Shown: positions 7,454 to 16,231, counted from the stretch's first letter. The stretch: 35,302 bases of DNA from Thermoleophilia bacterium (GCA_025929895.1 JAICPI010000023.1:1-35302); one strand, 5' to 3'. Notes: generated from the letters alone by a model not told the origin. Numbers and translations: made by a program.

Positions 7454-7915
7454 TCACGTTCGGTCAGCCCCCTCGAGGGAGGCATCCTCGACGGAAGCCA
7501 GCATGCTCTCGAAGGTTCTCCTCAGCATCGTGTCGATCACGGGACCGGTCAGTCGGCCCACCGGGCCACCTCTCGGCACATATCGGTAGTCGAACGTGAT
7601 CGCGGTCCCGTCCCCGTCGGGCTCCAGGGTGAGCCTGGACTCGGCTTGCTTGAACGGGACGAGAGCGGATGGCTGATTCATGGTGGCGATTCTGCGGCCT
7701 TCTTCCCAGCCGGTGACCGTTTCGACCAATGTGCCGACCGGCGCCAGGTCCACCTGGCGGCGTGCACCCACACCCTGGGTTTGGTCTCCGATGGGTCGAG
7801 AGGCCTTGAGGCCACCCCAGTGGTCTGCGAGGTTCGGGAAGTCCGCGAACACGTTCCAGACCGAGTCAGGGGACGCGGCGACTCGTCGTCGCACGGTGAG
7901 GTGTCGGTCGGCCAT
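7454..7915 (-). CDS. SRPBCC family protein (polyketide cyclase/dehydrase type)
   Basis: A 153-residue START/Bet v1-like fold protein. The N-terminal strand RHLTVRRRVAASPDSVWNVFADFPNLADH and the central WEEGRRIATMNQPSAL, followed by FDYRYVPRGG and a long C-terminal helix, match the Polyketide_cyc2/SRPBCC family. These proteins form a hydrophobic cavity for a small ligand; the ligand here is unknown. ATG at 7915 has GGGAG about 9 bases upstream, and a TAATCT box (7941-7936) further up may be its -10. No membrane segment or signal peptide. It is monocistronic, between the tRNA cluster and the post-COAP protein gene. Confidence 0.8.
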   Translation of the reverse strand: MADRHLTVRRRVAASPDSVWNVFADFPNLADHWGGLKASRPIGDQTQGVGARRQVDLAPVGTLVETVTGWEEGRRIATMNQPSALVPFKQAESRLTLEPDGDGTAITFDYRYVPRGGPVGRLTGPVIDTMLRRTFESMLASVEDASLEGADRT

Positions 7916-7973
7916 GACGATCGCTCCCGAGTCGCAGATTAGTGCCCGATCGGGCCGGGCGTGACGCTCGACT

Positions 7974-8009
7974 GCGGAGCGGGGCGGCTGCTGCGCCGCC
8001 CCGCTCCGC
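7974..8009 (-). terminator. Strong 14-bp hairpin after the post-COAP-type gene
   Basis: A perfect 14-base stem (7974-7987 with 7996-8009) around an 8-base loop, 8 bases downstream of the secreted-protein stop. There is no U run, but GC-rich hairpins without U tracts are usual terminators in actinomycetes. Confidence 0.65.
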
Positions 8010-8017
8010 CGTACCGC

Positions 8018-8875
8018 CTACTTGTGCGGTTGGTCGTAGTGCGCCTGCAGGTTCCCGCCGCTCAGGAGCTGGAGCGGCACGTTCAGGACGACGTTCGACG
8101 GCGTCGCCGTCTGGTAGATCTTGATCGCCATCCGGTCCGACGAGCCGGGCTCGCCGTAGTCGACGAGCGTGAACTCGATCGTGTACCCGTCGGCGCCGTT
8201 GTACCGTCCCGTCCCGACGCCGATCAGCGTGTCGAGCGGGGCCGGCGGCGGGTCCTCGATGATCTCCGGGTCGTCCGAGCACTCGACGGTCGTGAGGTGC
8301 TCGGTCATGTGGAACTGCTTCCCGCCCCAGTTGACCTCGAGGTTGTTCGAGAGCAGCAGGTCGCAGTGGATCGTGAGCCCACGCGTCACGCGCGCCTCGC
8401 CGACCCTGACCTGGTGCCCTCCGCCGGTGAAGCGCCCGAGCGCTGGGTCGAAGAGGCACGAAGCCGGGAGCACGACGTCGACCCAGCTCGACACACCTCC
8501 GGGCTCGCCGTTCCCCCAGGCGTCGACGGCGAGCGCGCTCACCTCGATCACGTCGCCTGCGACCTTGCCGGCAGGCACCGGGACCGATCCCGAGAACGAG
8601 TAGTCGGGAGCCGTGTACGCGCCCGAGGTGACGACGACGCCGTCCAGACGGATGTCGATCCGCGAGTTCGCCCGCGACGGATCGTTCGTCGGGTCGGAGC
8701 CGTTGCCGGCCCATGCCGTCGAGGTGAACTCGATCGACTGCGCTCCGGTCGCGGAGTCGCAGATGACCTGTGCGGTGATGGTCGGATTGTGCGCCGCTGC
8801 CCCGGCGGGGTTCATCAGCAGGCCCGTTGCCACAGACGTCGCGATCGCCAGAGCGACCACGAAACGGTTCAACAT
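8018..8875 (-). CDS. Secreted protein with post-COAP-type C-terminal domain
   Basis: A 285-residue exported protein. The signal peptide covers about residues 1-28 (hydrophobic core then AGAAA-HN). The middle (30-140) is beta-rich and unassigned, with an early Cys at 39 and another at 140. From residue 147 the motif GRFTGGG opens a domain with RGLTIHCD, NNLEVNWGG, F-H-M-T and GTGRYNGADG, the pattern I associate with post-COAP-type domains of actinobacterial surface proteins. Function is unknown; it probably sits on or outside the cell. ATG at 8875 has GGAGGG about 6 bases upstream, a TTGATC-N17-CGATAA promoter lies above it, and a strong terminator hairpin follows the gene, so it is a stand-alone transcription unit. 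Confidence 0.75.
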   Translation of the reverse strand: MLNRFVVALAIATSVATGLLMNPAGAAAHNPTITAQVICDSATGAQSIEFTSTAWAGNGSDPTNDPSRANSRIDIRLDGVVVTSGAYTAPDYSFSGSVPVPAGKVAGDVIEVSALAVDAWGNGEPGGVSSWVDVVLPASCLFDPALGRFTGGGHQVRVGEARVTRGLTIHCDLLLSNNLEVNWGGKQFHMTEHLTTVECSDDPEIIEDPPPAPLDTLIGVGTGRYNGADGYTIEFTLVDYGEPGSSDRMAIKIYQTATPSNVVLNVPLQLLSGGNLQAHYDQPHK

Positions 8876-8914
8876 CTAGCCCTCCTCTGCCCCCCGAACG
8901 TGGTTTGTGGCTGC

Positions 8915-8943
8915 TTATCGCACACGCGGGGGGAGGGGATCAA
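8915..8943 (-). promoter_or_regulatory. Candidate promoter of the post-COAP-type gene
   Basis: On the minus strand TTGATC (8943-8938) and CGATAA (8920-8915) are 17 bases apart, placing a transcript start about 30 bases above the ATG at 8875. Confidence 0.4.
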
Positions 8944-9067
8944 CGGCATGCCGCCGGCCTATCCGAGCGTCCAGGCGGTCCGGAAGTCGTCACCCCACCC
9001 GGATCAATTCGGGGCGTACCGGCTTGCAAGTTGCAGTGACCCCTTTCTGCGACACTTCCCGACCGAA

Positions 9068-9421
9068 ATGAGCCGAGCGAAGCGCATCGCCCTCCTTCCG
9101 ATCGTCCTCCTGGCCGCGTGCACGACGACGAGCGACACCTGGGGCGGCTACACCGAGAACGAGGCGAAGGAGATCCTCGCGCTGCCGAACGTGCGGCAGA
9201 CGATCGTCGACACGACCCCGCGGACGATCGAGGAAGCGCCCGTCGCCCGGATCTACCCGACCGAGGCAAAGCTCGAGGAGACCGACCTCCGCAAGGTGAC
9301 CGTCCAGGGCGAGGAGGCATGGGAGTACAACGACGAGCAGAACCAGTTCTGCCTCTACGTCTGGGAGGACCCCGAGACGCAGACGTACTTCGCGCAGTCG
9401 AGCCGCTGCGTGGCGGACTGA
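9068..9421 (+). CDS. Small predicted lipoprotein
   Basis: A 117-residue exported protein with a lipobox: MSRAKRIALLPIVLLAAC, where L-A-A-C would be cut and lipidated at Cys18. The mature part is small and acidic, begins TTTSDTWGGYTENEAKEIL and ends in two Cys residues (NQFCLYVW and SSRCVAD) that could pair. I do not recognise a family. ATG at 9068 is chosen because it places the lipobox correctly; the frame is open further upstream, but that extension lacks such a signal. It lies 45 bases ahead of valS, but a TAGACT box in between suggests separate transcription. Confidence 0.75.
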   Translation: MSRAKRIALLPIVLLAACTTTSDTWGGYTENEAKEILALPNVRQTIVDTTPRTIEEAPVARIYPTEAKLEETDLRKVTVQGEEAWEYNDEQNQFCLYVWEDPETQTYFAQSSRCVAD

Positions 9422-9426
9422 TCCTC

Positions 9427-9432
9427 TAGACT
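9427..9432 (+). promoter_or_regulatory. Candidate -10 box for valS
   Basis: TAGACT lies 34 bases before the valS ATG, identical to the box before tRNA-Asp (28842-28847). No T-box leader or other riboswitch fits in the short remaining leader. Confidence 0.35.
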
Positions 9433-9466
9433 GGGCCCATAGTCGCTGCCTGACCTCACCGGACAG

Positions 9467-11884
9467 ATGGAGCCCCTCTACCGGCCGGAGGGTGTCGAGG
9501 CGCGCTGGCAGGAGACGTGGGAAGCCGAGGGCCTGTACGCGGCCGACCCCGATTCCTCGCGCGAGAGCTACGTCGACGCGCACCCGCCGCCGAACGTCAC
9601 GGGCGAGCTGCACATGGGGCACGCGCTCCAGCTCGCGCTCGGCGACGCCGCCGTGCGGCTGAAGCGGATGCAGGGGTACAACACGCTCTTCCAGCCCGGC
9701 TACGACCACGCGGGGATCTCGACGCAGGCGGCCGTCGAAAAGCACCTCGAACGCGTCGAGGGGACGACGCGGCAGGCGCTCGGGCGCGAGGCGTTCGAGG
9801 CCCGCGTCTGGGAGTGGCTGCGCGAGTACGGCGGCAAGATCATGTTCCAGTTCCGGCGCATGGGCGCGTCGCTCGACTACCGGCGCGAGCGCTTCACGAT
9901 GGACGACGCGTACGTCCGCGCGGTCTTCACCTTCTTCAAGCATCTCTACGACAAGGGCTGGATCTACCGCGCGAACCGGATCATCAACTGGTGCCCCTAC
10001 CACCAGACCTCGCTCTCGGACCTCGAGCTCGTGCACGAGGACGTCGACGACACGCTCTCGACGATCCGCTACCCGTTCGCCGACGGAGACGGCGGCGTCT
10101 CGATCGCGACCGTGCGCCCCGCGACGATCCTCGGCGACGTCGCCGTGGCAGTGCACCCGGACGACGAGCGCTACCGCGACGCGGTCGGCCGCGAGGTGGT
10201 GGTGCCGTTCGTCGAGCGGCGCGTGCCGGTGGTCGCCGACGAGCGCGTCGAGCCGGAGTTCGGGACCGGAGCGCTGAAGATCACTCCCGGCCACGACCCG
10301 ACCGACTTCGCGATCGGCCGGGACCACGGGCTGCCCGAGCCGTCCGTGATCGGCGACGACGGCCGGATGAGCGCCGCGGCGGGCGAGCTCGCCGGGCTCT
10401 CGCAGGACGAAGCCGGGCAGCGGATCCTCGACTGGTGCCGCGAGCGCGGACTGCTCGAGCAGCAGGAGCCGTACCGCCACTCCATCGCCCTGTGCGAGCG
10501 CTGCGAGAGCCGCATCGAGCCGCTGATCTCGCTCCAGTGGTGGTGTGCGATGGGCGAGCTGAAGCAGCCCGCCCTCGCGGCGCTGCGCGAGCGGCGCGTC
10601 GTCTTCCACCCCGAGTCCCAGCACGAGTTCGCGATCCGCTCGCTCGAAGAGGCGCCGGACTGGTGCATCTCGCGCCAGCTCTGGTGGGGTCACCGGCTCC
10701 CGCTCTGGGAGTGCGCCGAGGGCCACACGACCGTCACCGACGGCGAGGAGCCGGACGCGTGCGCGGAGTGCGGCGCGTCCGCGAAGCGCAGCTCGGACGT
10801 GCTCGACACCTGGTTCTCGTCGGCGCTCTGGCCGTTCGCGACGCTCGGCTGGCCCGAGCGGACGCCCGACCTCGAGGCGTTCTACCCCGGCGACCTCCAG
10901 ACGACCGCGCGCGAGATCATCCGCCTCTGGGAGAACCGGATGATCTTCTCCGGGCTCGAGCTGCTCGGCGAGATCCCCTTCACCGACGTGATCATCCACT
11001 CGACCGTGCTCGCGCCCGACGGCCGGCGCATGTCGAAGTCGCTCGGGACCGGCATCGACCCGCTCGACGTGATCGCCGACCACGGCGCCGACGCAACGCG
11101 CTACGGGCTCCTGAAGATGTCCTCGACGCAGGACGTCCGCTTCAACGTCGGGGTGATCGAGGAGGGCAGGAAGCTCGCGAACAAGCTCTGGAACGCGAGC
11201 CGGCTCGTGCTCGCCAACGCCGGCGACGCGACGCCCGACCTCAGGCCCGCGACGGTCGAGGAACGCTGGATCCTCTCCCGGCTGGAGTCGGCGCGGGCGG
11301 CGGTCGAGGCGAGCCTCGACGCGTACGAGTTCTCGGCCGCGGTGCTGACGCTCTACCGCGTCACGTTCGACGACTTCTGCGACTGGTACCTCGAGGCGAT
11401 CAAGCCGCGCCTGTACGACGGCGACGCCGGCGCGCGCGCCACCGCGCTCGGCGCGCTCGAGCGGCTGCTGAAGCTGCTGCACCCGGTGATGCCGCACGTG
11501 ACCGAGGAGATCTGGACGAACCTGCCCGCACGCGAAACCCGCTTGATCGTCGCGGAGTGGCCGGGGGCCGACGCTCGCTTCGCCGACGACGCCCGCGCGC
11601 TCGAGCGCGTGCAGGACGCGGCGGCGATCTTCCGCCGCTCGCAGGTGCTCGTCTCGCTCGACGACGAGGAGCGCCGCATCTTCGACGCGGTCGTGAAGCC
11701 CGGCCGCGTGAAGGCGGACGGGAACGCGCAGATCGAGATCGAGCGGCTCCGCAAGGAGGTCGAGCGCTCGCAGCGGATGCTCGCGAACGAGCGCTTCGTC
11801 GCGAACGCCGCCCCCGACGTGGTCGAGGCGGAGCGCGAGAAGCTCGAGCGCTACGAGCGGGAGCTGCGCGCGCTCGAAGGTTGA
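9467..11884 (+). CDS. valS: Valine--tRNA ligase
   Basis: An 805-residue class Ia aminoacyl-tRNA synthetase that charges tRNA-Val with valine in the cytoplasm. The ATP-binding signature HMGH is at residues 49-52 (after DAHPPPNVTGEL) and the KMSKS-type loop RMSKS at 521-525. The editing domain (CP1) spans about 180-370 (ATVRPATILGDVAVAVHP, GTGALKITPGHDPTDF). Cys clusters (CERCESR and C-x-C-x-ECGASAK) look like zinc knuckles. The DWCISRQLWWGHRLPLW block confirms the valyl type. The C-terminus carries a charged coiled coil (RLRKEVERSQRMLANERF) as usual for ValRS. The protein is somewhat shorter than typical bacterial ValRS (850-950). ATG at 9467 is used; no clear ribosome site precedes it. Confidence 0.97.
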   Translation: MEPLYRPEGVEARWQETWEAEGLYAADPDSSRESYVDAHPPPNVTGELHMGHALQLALGDAAVRLKRMQGYNTLFQPGYDHAGISTQAAVEKHLERVEGTTRQALGREAFEARVWEWLREYGGKIMFQFRRMGASLDYRRERFTMDDAYVRAVFTFFKHLYDKGWIYRANRIINWCPYHQTSLSDLELVHEDVDDTLSTIRYPFADGDGGVSIATVRPATILGDVAVAVHPDDERYRDAVGREVVVPFVERRVPVVADERVEPEFGTGALKITPGHDPTDFAIGRDHGLPEPSVIGDDGRMSAAAGELAGLSQDEAGQRILDWCRERGLLEQQEPYRHSIALCERCESRIEPLISLQWWCAMGELKQPALAALRERRVVFHPESQHEFAIRSLEEAPDWCISRQLWWGHRLPLWECAEGHTTVTDGEEPDACAECGASAKRSSDVLDTWFSSALWPFATLGWPERTPDLEAFYPGDLQTTAREIIRLWENRMIFSGLELLGEIPFTDVIIHSTVLAPDGRRMSKSLGTGIDPLDVIADHGADATRYGLLKMSSTQDVRFNVGVIEEGRKLANKLWNASRLVLANAGDATPDLRPATVEERWILSRLESARAAVEASLDAYEFSAAVLTLYRVTFDDFCDWYLEAIKPRLYDGDAGARATALGALERLLKLLHPVMPHVTEEIWTNLPARETRLIVAEWPGADARFADDARALERVQDAAAIFRRSQVLVSLDDEERRIFDAVVKPGRVKADGNAQIEIERLRKEVERSQRMLANERFVANAAPDVVEAEREKLERYERELRALEG

Positions 11885-11914
11885 CGCCCGCGCGGTGCGG
11901 GAACTGCTCCTGCC

Positions 11915-12748
11915 GTGAAGTGGAAGCGGCTACCGCGCGGCACCCGGGTTCAGGACCGGCGTGGCGCCGGCGGGCTCGGCGGGGGCATCCCGATCGGCGT
12001 CGGAGGCGGTGGCCTCGGCGTGCTCGTGCTGCTCGCGTTCATCCTGCTCACCGGAGGGCTGCCGGGGGGCGGAGACAGCAGCGGCGGGCCGCTGGACGCG
12101 TTCCCCCAGGCGGAAAACACGTCCCCCGCCCCGGATCCGAACGATCCGTTGGCGGACTTCTCCAACCGCGTCTACACGGACGTCGAGCAGACGTGGGTCG
12201 ACCTCTTCCGGCGCGGCGACCGCGAGTACCGGCCGTCGACGCTCGTGCTGTTCTCGCAGGGGACACAGTCGGCGTGCGGGGGAGCGTCCGCCGCCGTCGG
12301 CCCGCACTACTGCCCGCCCGACAGCACGATCTACCTCGACCTCTCCTTCTTCCGCGACCTGAACGCGCGCTTCGGGGCTCCCGGGGACTTCGCGCAGGCC
12401 TACGTGATCGCGCACGAGGTCGGGCACCACGTCCAGAACGTGCTCGGCGTGATGGAGCGCGTCGAAAACCGCGAAGACTCCATCCGCCTGGAGCTCCAGG
12501 CCGACTGCCTCGCCGGCGTGTGGGCCTACACCGCCGAGCAGCGTCAGCTGCTCGACCCGGGGGACGTGCAGGAAGGGCTCGGCGCAGCCGCAGCAGTCGG
12601 CGACGACCGCATCCAGCAGAAGTCCGGCGGCCGGATCGACCCCGAGTCCTGGACGCACGGGTCTTCGGAGCAGCGGATGAAGTGGTTCACGCGCGGGATG
12701 CGGAACGGCGATCCCGCGGCCTGCGACACCTTCAGCGGCGAGCTGTAG
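11915..12748 (+). CDS. Neutral zinc metallopeptidase, YpfJ/KPN_02809 family
   Basis: A 277-residue membrane-anchored zinc peptidase-like protein. After a charged start with QDRRGAGG, one transmembrane segment spans about residues 28-48 (GVGGGGLGVLVLLAFILLTGG). A disordered linker follows, then the extracytoplasmic catalytic domain. The zinc motif H-E-V-G-H is at 167-171, followed by ENREDSIRLELQADCLAGVW, which supplies the third ligand region. Paired Cys residues (SACGG, PHYCPP, ADCLAG, ACDTF) suggest disulfides. The family is widespread but its substrates are unknown. The GTG start at 11915 gives the usual MKW-type N-terminus. It follows valS by 30 bases and may be co-transcribed; a hairpin ends the unit at 12757-12780. 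Confidence 0.9.
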   Translation: MKWKRLPRGTRVQDRRGAGGLGGGIPIGVGGGGLGVLVLLAFILLTGGLPGGGDSSGGPLDAFPQAENTSPAPDPNDPLADFSNRVYTDVEQTWVDLFRRGDREYRPSTLVLFSQGTQSACGGASAAVGPHYCPPDSTIYLDLSFFRDLNARFGAPGDFAQAYVIAHEVGHHVQNVLGVMERVENREDSIRLELQADCLAGVWAYTAEQRQLLDPGDVQEGLGAAAAVGDDRIQQKSGGRIDPESWTHGSSEQRMKWFTRGMRNGDPAACDTFSGEL

Positions 12749-12756
12749 CGGAAGAG

Positions 12757-12780
12757 GAGCGCCGCGACGGGTCGGCGCTC
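12757..12780 (+). terminator. Hairpin terminator after the metallopeptidase gene
   Basis: GAGCGCCG (12757-12764) pairs perfectly with CGGCGCTC (12773-12780) around an 8-base loop, 8 bases past the stop. It also sits 8 bases beyond the stop of the converging small gene, so it may serve both strands. Confidence 0.6.
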
Positions 12781-12787
12781 GTCGTTC

Positions 12788-12979
12788 CTAGTTCGTCCGC
12801 GGCTGGGCCGCCTGCCAGGCGGCGCGGCGCGTGACGCTGCGGACGGCGGTTACGAAGTGCCGCCCGACGGCGATCCGCACGCGGGGCTCGAGATCCGGGC
12901 CGTGCCGCCGACTCGCCTTGCGCAGCGCCTCTTCGCGGTGGAGGCGGGCGACCTGCTCGTTGATCAGCTGGTCGTGCAT
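12788..12979 (-). CDS. Small basic hypothetical protein
   Basis: A 63-residue, arginine-rich protein with no recognised family. The first half (MHDQLINEQVARLHREEALR) looks like an amphipathic helix, followed by RIAVGRHFVTAVRSVTRR. ATG at 12979 has GAGAGGAAGGA about 6-8 bases upstream, a strong ribosome site, and this is the main reason to believe it. No membrane segment or signal. It lies divergent from the cyclase gene (78 bases between the starts) and convergent with the peptidase gene. Confidence 0.55.
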   Translation of the reverse strand: MHDQLINEQVARLHREEALRKASRRHGPDLEPRVRIAVGRHFVTAVRSVTRRAAWQAAQPRTN

Positions 12980-13045
12980 CGGAGTCCTTCCTCTCGCTTA
13001 CCCCCAGGACGCGCCGAAGCTCTGGGATCTTCCCCACGACCGACC

Positions 13046-13051
13046 TACACT
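13046..13051 (+). promoter_or_regulatory. Candidate -10 box for a leaderless cyclase transcript
   Basis: TACACT ends 6 bases before the GTG at 13058, the spacing expected if transcription begins at the start codon. There is no ribosome site. The same hexamer precedes tRNA-Lys. Confidence 0.5.
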
Positions 13052-13057
13052 CGTCCC

Positions 13058-16000
13058 GTGGAACCGCGCCGGGAGCGCAAGGTCGTGACCGTCCTCTTCG
13101 CCGACCTCGTCGGCTTCACCGCCCGTGCGGAGACGCTCGACCCCGAGGACGTCGACGCGGTGCTCCGCCCGTACCACGAGCGACTGCGGGCGGAGCTCGA
13201 GCGCTGGGGCGGAACGGTCGAGAAGTTCATCGGGGACGCGGTCGTGGCGGTCTTCGGCGCGCCGACCGCGCGCGAGGACGATCCCGAGCGGGCGGTGCGG
13301 GCGGCGCTCGCGATCCGGGACTGGGCGACCGAAGAGGACGACCTCGAGGTGCGCATCGCGGTGAACACGGGCGAGGCCCTCGTCTCGCTCGACGCACGGC
13401 CGAGCGCCGGCGAAGGAATCGTCACCGGTGACGTCGTCAACACCGCGTCGCGCCTCCAGGGCGCCGCGCCGGTGAACGGGATCCTGGTCGGCGAGCAGAC
13501 GCAGCGCGCGACCCGAGACGTGATCGAGTACCGCGAAGCCGAGCCCGTCGAGGCGAAGGGAAAGCGCGCGCCCGTCGCCGTGTGGGAGGCGGTGAACGCA
13601 CGGTCGCGCTTCGGCGTCGACGTCCGCCAGCACGGCGGCGCCCCGCTGGTCGGACGGACTCGCGAGCTCGACGCGCTCACTTCGACCCTCGACCGCGTGC
13701 GAGACGAGCGCGAGCCTCAGCTCGTCACGGTCGTCGGCGTGCCCGGGATCGGCAAGAGCCGGCTCGTCTGGGAGCTCTTCGAGCACGTCGGCCGCGGCGA
13801 CGAGCTCACCTACTGGCGGCAGGGCCGCTCCCTCCCCTTCGGCGAGGGCGTCAGCTTCTGGGCGGTCGCCGAGATGGTCAAGGCTCAGGCGGGAATCCTC
13901 GAGGACGACGCCGAGGAGGTCGTCGCGCAGAAGCTGGACTCCGCGGTCCGTGAGGTCGTCGACGAGGACGTCGACTGGGTGATCGCGCGGCTCCGTCCGC
14001 TCGTCGGAGGGGAGCCCGACCGAAGCTCGAGCCGAGACGAGTCGTTCACCGCGTGGCGCACGCTCTTCGAGGGTCTCGCGGAGCGCCGGCCGCTCGTGCT
14101 CGTCTTCGAGGACCTCCACTGGGCCGACGACGGGCTGCTCGACTTCGTCGACCATCTCGCGGACTGGTCGAGCGGCGTGCCGATGCTCGTGCTCTGCACC
14201 TCACGCCCGGAGCTGCTCGAGAGGAGGCCCGGCTGGGGAGGCGGCAAACGGAACGCGCTGACGCTCAACGTGTCGCCGCTCACGAACGAGGACTCCGCGA
14301 AGCTCCTCGCGCTGGTGTTGAACCGCGCCGTGCTGCCTGCGGAGACACAGCAGACGCTGCTCGAGCGTGCGAGCGGAAACCCGCTGTACGCCGAGCAGTT
14401 CGCGCGGCTGTACGAGGAGCGCGGCGCCGTCGACGCGGCGCTCCCGGAGAGCGTCCACGGCGTGATCGCGGCTCGGCTCGACGGTCTTCCGGCCGACGAG
14501 AAGTCGCTGCTCCAGGATGCGGCGGTGATGGGCAAGGTGTTCTGGTCGGGCTCGCTCGAAGCCCGAACGGGCGCGCGCGACGGCCTCCACGCGCTCGAGC
14601 GCAAGGAGTTCATTCGCCGTGAGCGGCGTTCGTCGGTCGCGGGTGAGGAGGAGTTCGCGTTCCGCCACGTCCTCGTTCGCGACGTCGCGTACGGACAGAT
14701 ACCTCGCGCCGAGCGTGCGGCGAAGCACATCCGTGCGGGGTCGTGGATCGAGGGTCTCGGTCGGCCGCAGGATCACTCCGAGCTGCTCGCGGGCCACTAC
14801 GTCGCGGTGCTGGGGCTCGACCACGACGGTGTGCTGTTGTCGGGCGACGTCCGGGAGCGGGCCGTCCGTGCGCTCGGCGCTGCGGCCGAGCGCGCGCACG
14901 GCCTCAACAACTTCGCCGGCGCGACGGCGTACGCCCGTACTGCGCTCGAGCTCGCCGGCGACGACGGGCCCGGCCGTGCGCGTTTGCTCTTCCAGTTGGG
15001 CAAGGCCGAGGTCTCCGCGGCCGGCGGCGGGCATGAGATCCTGCTCGAAGCAGCCTCGGCGTTCGAGGCGTCGGGAGACGCGGAGTCGGCGGCCGAGAGC
15101 CGTGTGCTCGTGGCGCTCGGAGGCTACGAGCTCGGCCGAGAGGACCAGATCGAGGAGCAGCTCGGGCAGGCAGCGGCGCTCGTCGCCGATCGACCTGCCA
15201 GCCGGGCCAAGGCGACCGTCTGGAGCGCTCGCGCCCGCCATGCGTACCTCGCCGGCCGCATCCAGGAGGCACACGACTTCGCCGCCGAGGCGCTCGAACT
15301 GGCGACGTCGCTCGGCGCCGACGAGATCCGCTCGGAGTCGCTCCTCTACCTCGGCGGCGCGAAGGTCGACGGCGGGGACCCGACGGGCATCGAGGAGATG
15401 CGCGAGAGCCTCGTGGTGGCGAAGTCGATCAACTCGGCGGTCATGATCACGCGTGCCTTGAACAACCTCTCCATCGTGCTCCGCCTCGCGGGACACGTCG
15501 AGGAGGCCGCGGCGGCGGCCGACGAGGGGGTCTCCGTCGCCGAACGGTTCGGGATGGCGTCGCAGCTGATGTTCGCCCGCGGGGCCGTCCCGTTCCGACA
15601 CTACGAGCACGGTCGCTGGGACGAGGCGGTTCAAGGGGCCGATGCGTACCTCGAGGAGCTCGGCGAGCGTCAGGGGCGCGCGGGCAACGAGGCGAGCACG
15701 CGCTTCGCGCTCGCGCACATCGCCCTCGCCCGTGACGACGGCCCGACCGCGCTCGAGCACACGCAGCGCGCGGTCGACCTGGCGAACGCGACAATGGCGG
15801 CGTTGCCGAAGTATCCGGCCTACGTCGTCCGCGGCTACGTGCTCGCCGCGCTGGGGCGGGTCGCCGATGCCCGCCGCATTCTGCTCGAGCTCATTGACCT
15901 GCGCCGCGAGCGAGGCGAACGCGCGCCGTTCGGCGGTGACGGCGTCGGCGTGTGGACCTGGGAGCAAGCCGGCCTGCTCGAGGAGCTGCTCGAGGTCATG

Positions 16001-16231
16001 GGGACGGGCTGGGTGACGCCGTGGCTCGAGGCGGCGCGGACCGTCGCTGCGGACGGCTGGGTGGCGGCCCTGCCGATCTACGAGCGGATCGGGACACCCA
16101 CCAGCGTCGCCTTCGCGCGGCTCCAGGCGGGGCGCGACGCCGACCTGCGCGCGGCGCTCGACTTCTATCGGCCGCGGCGGGCGAGCCTCTACGTCCGCCA
16201 GGCCGAGGCGAAGCTCGCCGCGATCGCCTAG
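13058..16231 (+). CDS. Class III adenylate/guanylate cyclase fused to AAA ATPase and TPR region
   Basis: A 1057-residue multidomain signalling protein. Residues about 8-185 form a class III nucleotidyl cyclase. The metal-binding Asp residues are D16 (FADLVGFTA) and D60 (KFIGDAVVAVFG), and GDVVNTASRLQ holds the Asn and Arg of the transition state, so the domain looks active. Residues about 200-480 form an AAA16/STAND-type ATPase with Walker A GVPGIGKSR near 228-236 and Walker B LVLVFEDLHWAD near 345-356. The remaining part to the end is helical tetratricopeptide-like repeats (for example AYARTALELAG and HIALARDDGPTALEHTQRAVD) that would sense a protein or ligand. Start GTG at 13058 is favoured over an open extension to 12857 because it precedes RRERKVVTVLFADL and follows a -10 box. 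The TAG overlaps the stop of the cyclodeaminase-like gene (CTAG). Confidence 0.92.
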   Translation: MEPRRERKVVTVLFADLVGFTARAETLDPEDVDAVLRPYHERLRAELERWGGTVEKFIGDAVVAVFGAPTAREDDPERAVRAALAIRDWATEEDDLEVRIAVNTGEALVSLDARPSAGEGIVTGDVVNTASRLQGAAPVNGILVGEQTQRATRDVIEYREAEPVEAKGKRAPVAVWEAVNARSRFGVDVRQHGGAPLVGRTRELDALTSTLDRVRDEREPQLVTVVGVPGIGKSRLVWELFEHVGRGDELTYWRQGRSLPFGEGVSFWAVAEMVKAQAGILEDDAEEVVAQKLDSAVREVVDEDVDWVIARLRPLVGGEPDRSSSRDESFTAWRTLFEGLAERRPLVLVFEDLHWADDGLLDFVDHLADWSSGVPMLVLCTSRPELLERRPGWGGGKRNALTLNVSPLTNEDSAKLLALVLNRAVLPAETQQTLLERASGNPLYAEQFARLYEERGAVDAALPESVHGVIAARLDGLPADEKSLLQDAAVMGKVFWSGSLEARTGARDGLHALERKEFIRRERRSSVAGEEEFAFRHVLVRDVAYGQIPRAERAAKHIRAGSWIEGLGRPQDHSELLAGHYVAVLGLDHDGVLLSGDVRERAVRALGAAAERAHGLNNFAGATAYARTALELAGDDGPGRARLLFQLGKAEVSAAGGGHEILLEAASAFEASGDAESAAESRVLVALGGYELGREDQIEEQLGQAAALVADRPASRAKATVWSARARHAYLAGRIQEAHDFAAEALELATSLGADEIRSESLLYLGGAKVDGGDPTGIEEMRESLVVAKSINSAVMITRALNNLSIVLRLAGHVEEAAAAADEGVSVAERFGMASQLMFARGAVPFRHYEHGRWDEAVQGADAYLEELGERQGRAGNEASTRFALAHIALARDDGPTALEHTQRAVDLANATMAALPKYPAYVVRGYVLAALGRVADARRILLELIDLRRERGERAPFGGDGVGVWTWEQAGLLEELLEVMGTGWVTPWLEAARTVAADGWVAALPIYERIGTPTSVAFARLQAGRDADLRAALDFYRPRRASLYVRQAEAKLAAIA

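Noticed and set aside
9422-9466. T-box leader before valS
   Set aside because: Only 45 bases lie between the lipoprotein stop and valS, too short for a T-box, and the conserved T-box sequence is absent.
8990-11497. An 835-codon open frame antisense to valS
   Set aside because: It is a composition shadow rich in Arg, Glu and Val; valS on the plus strand has all catalytic motifs.
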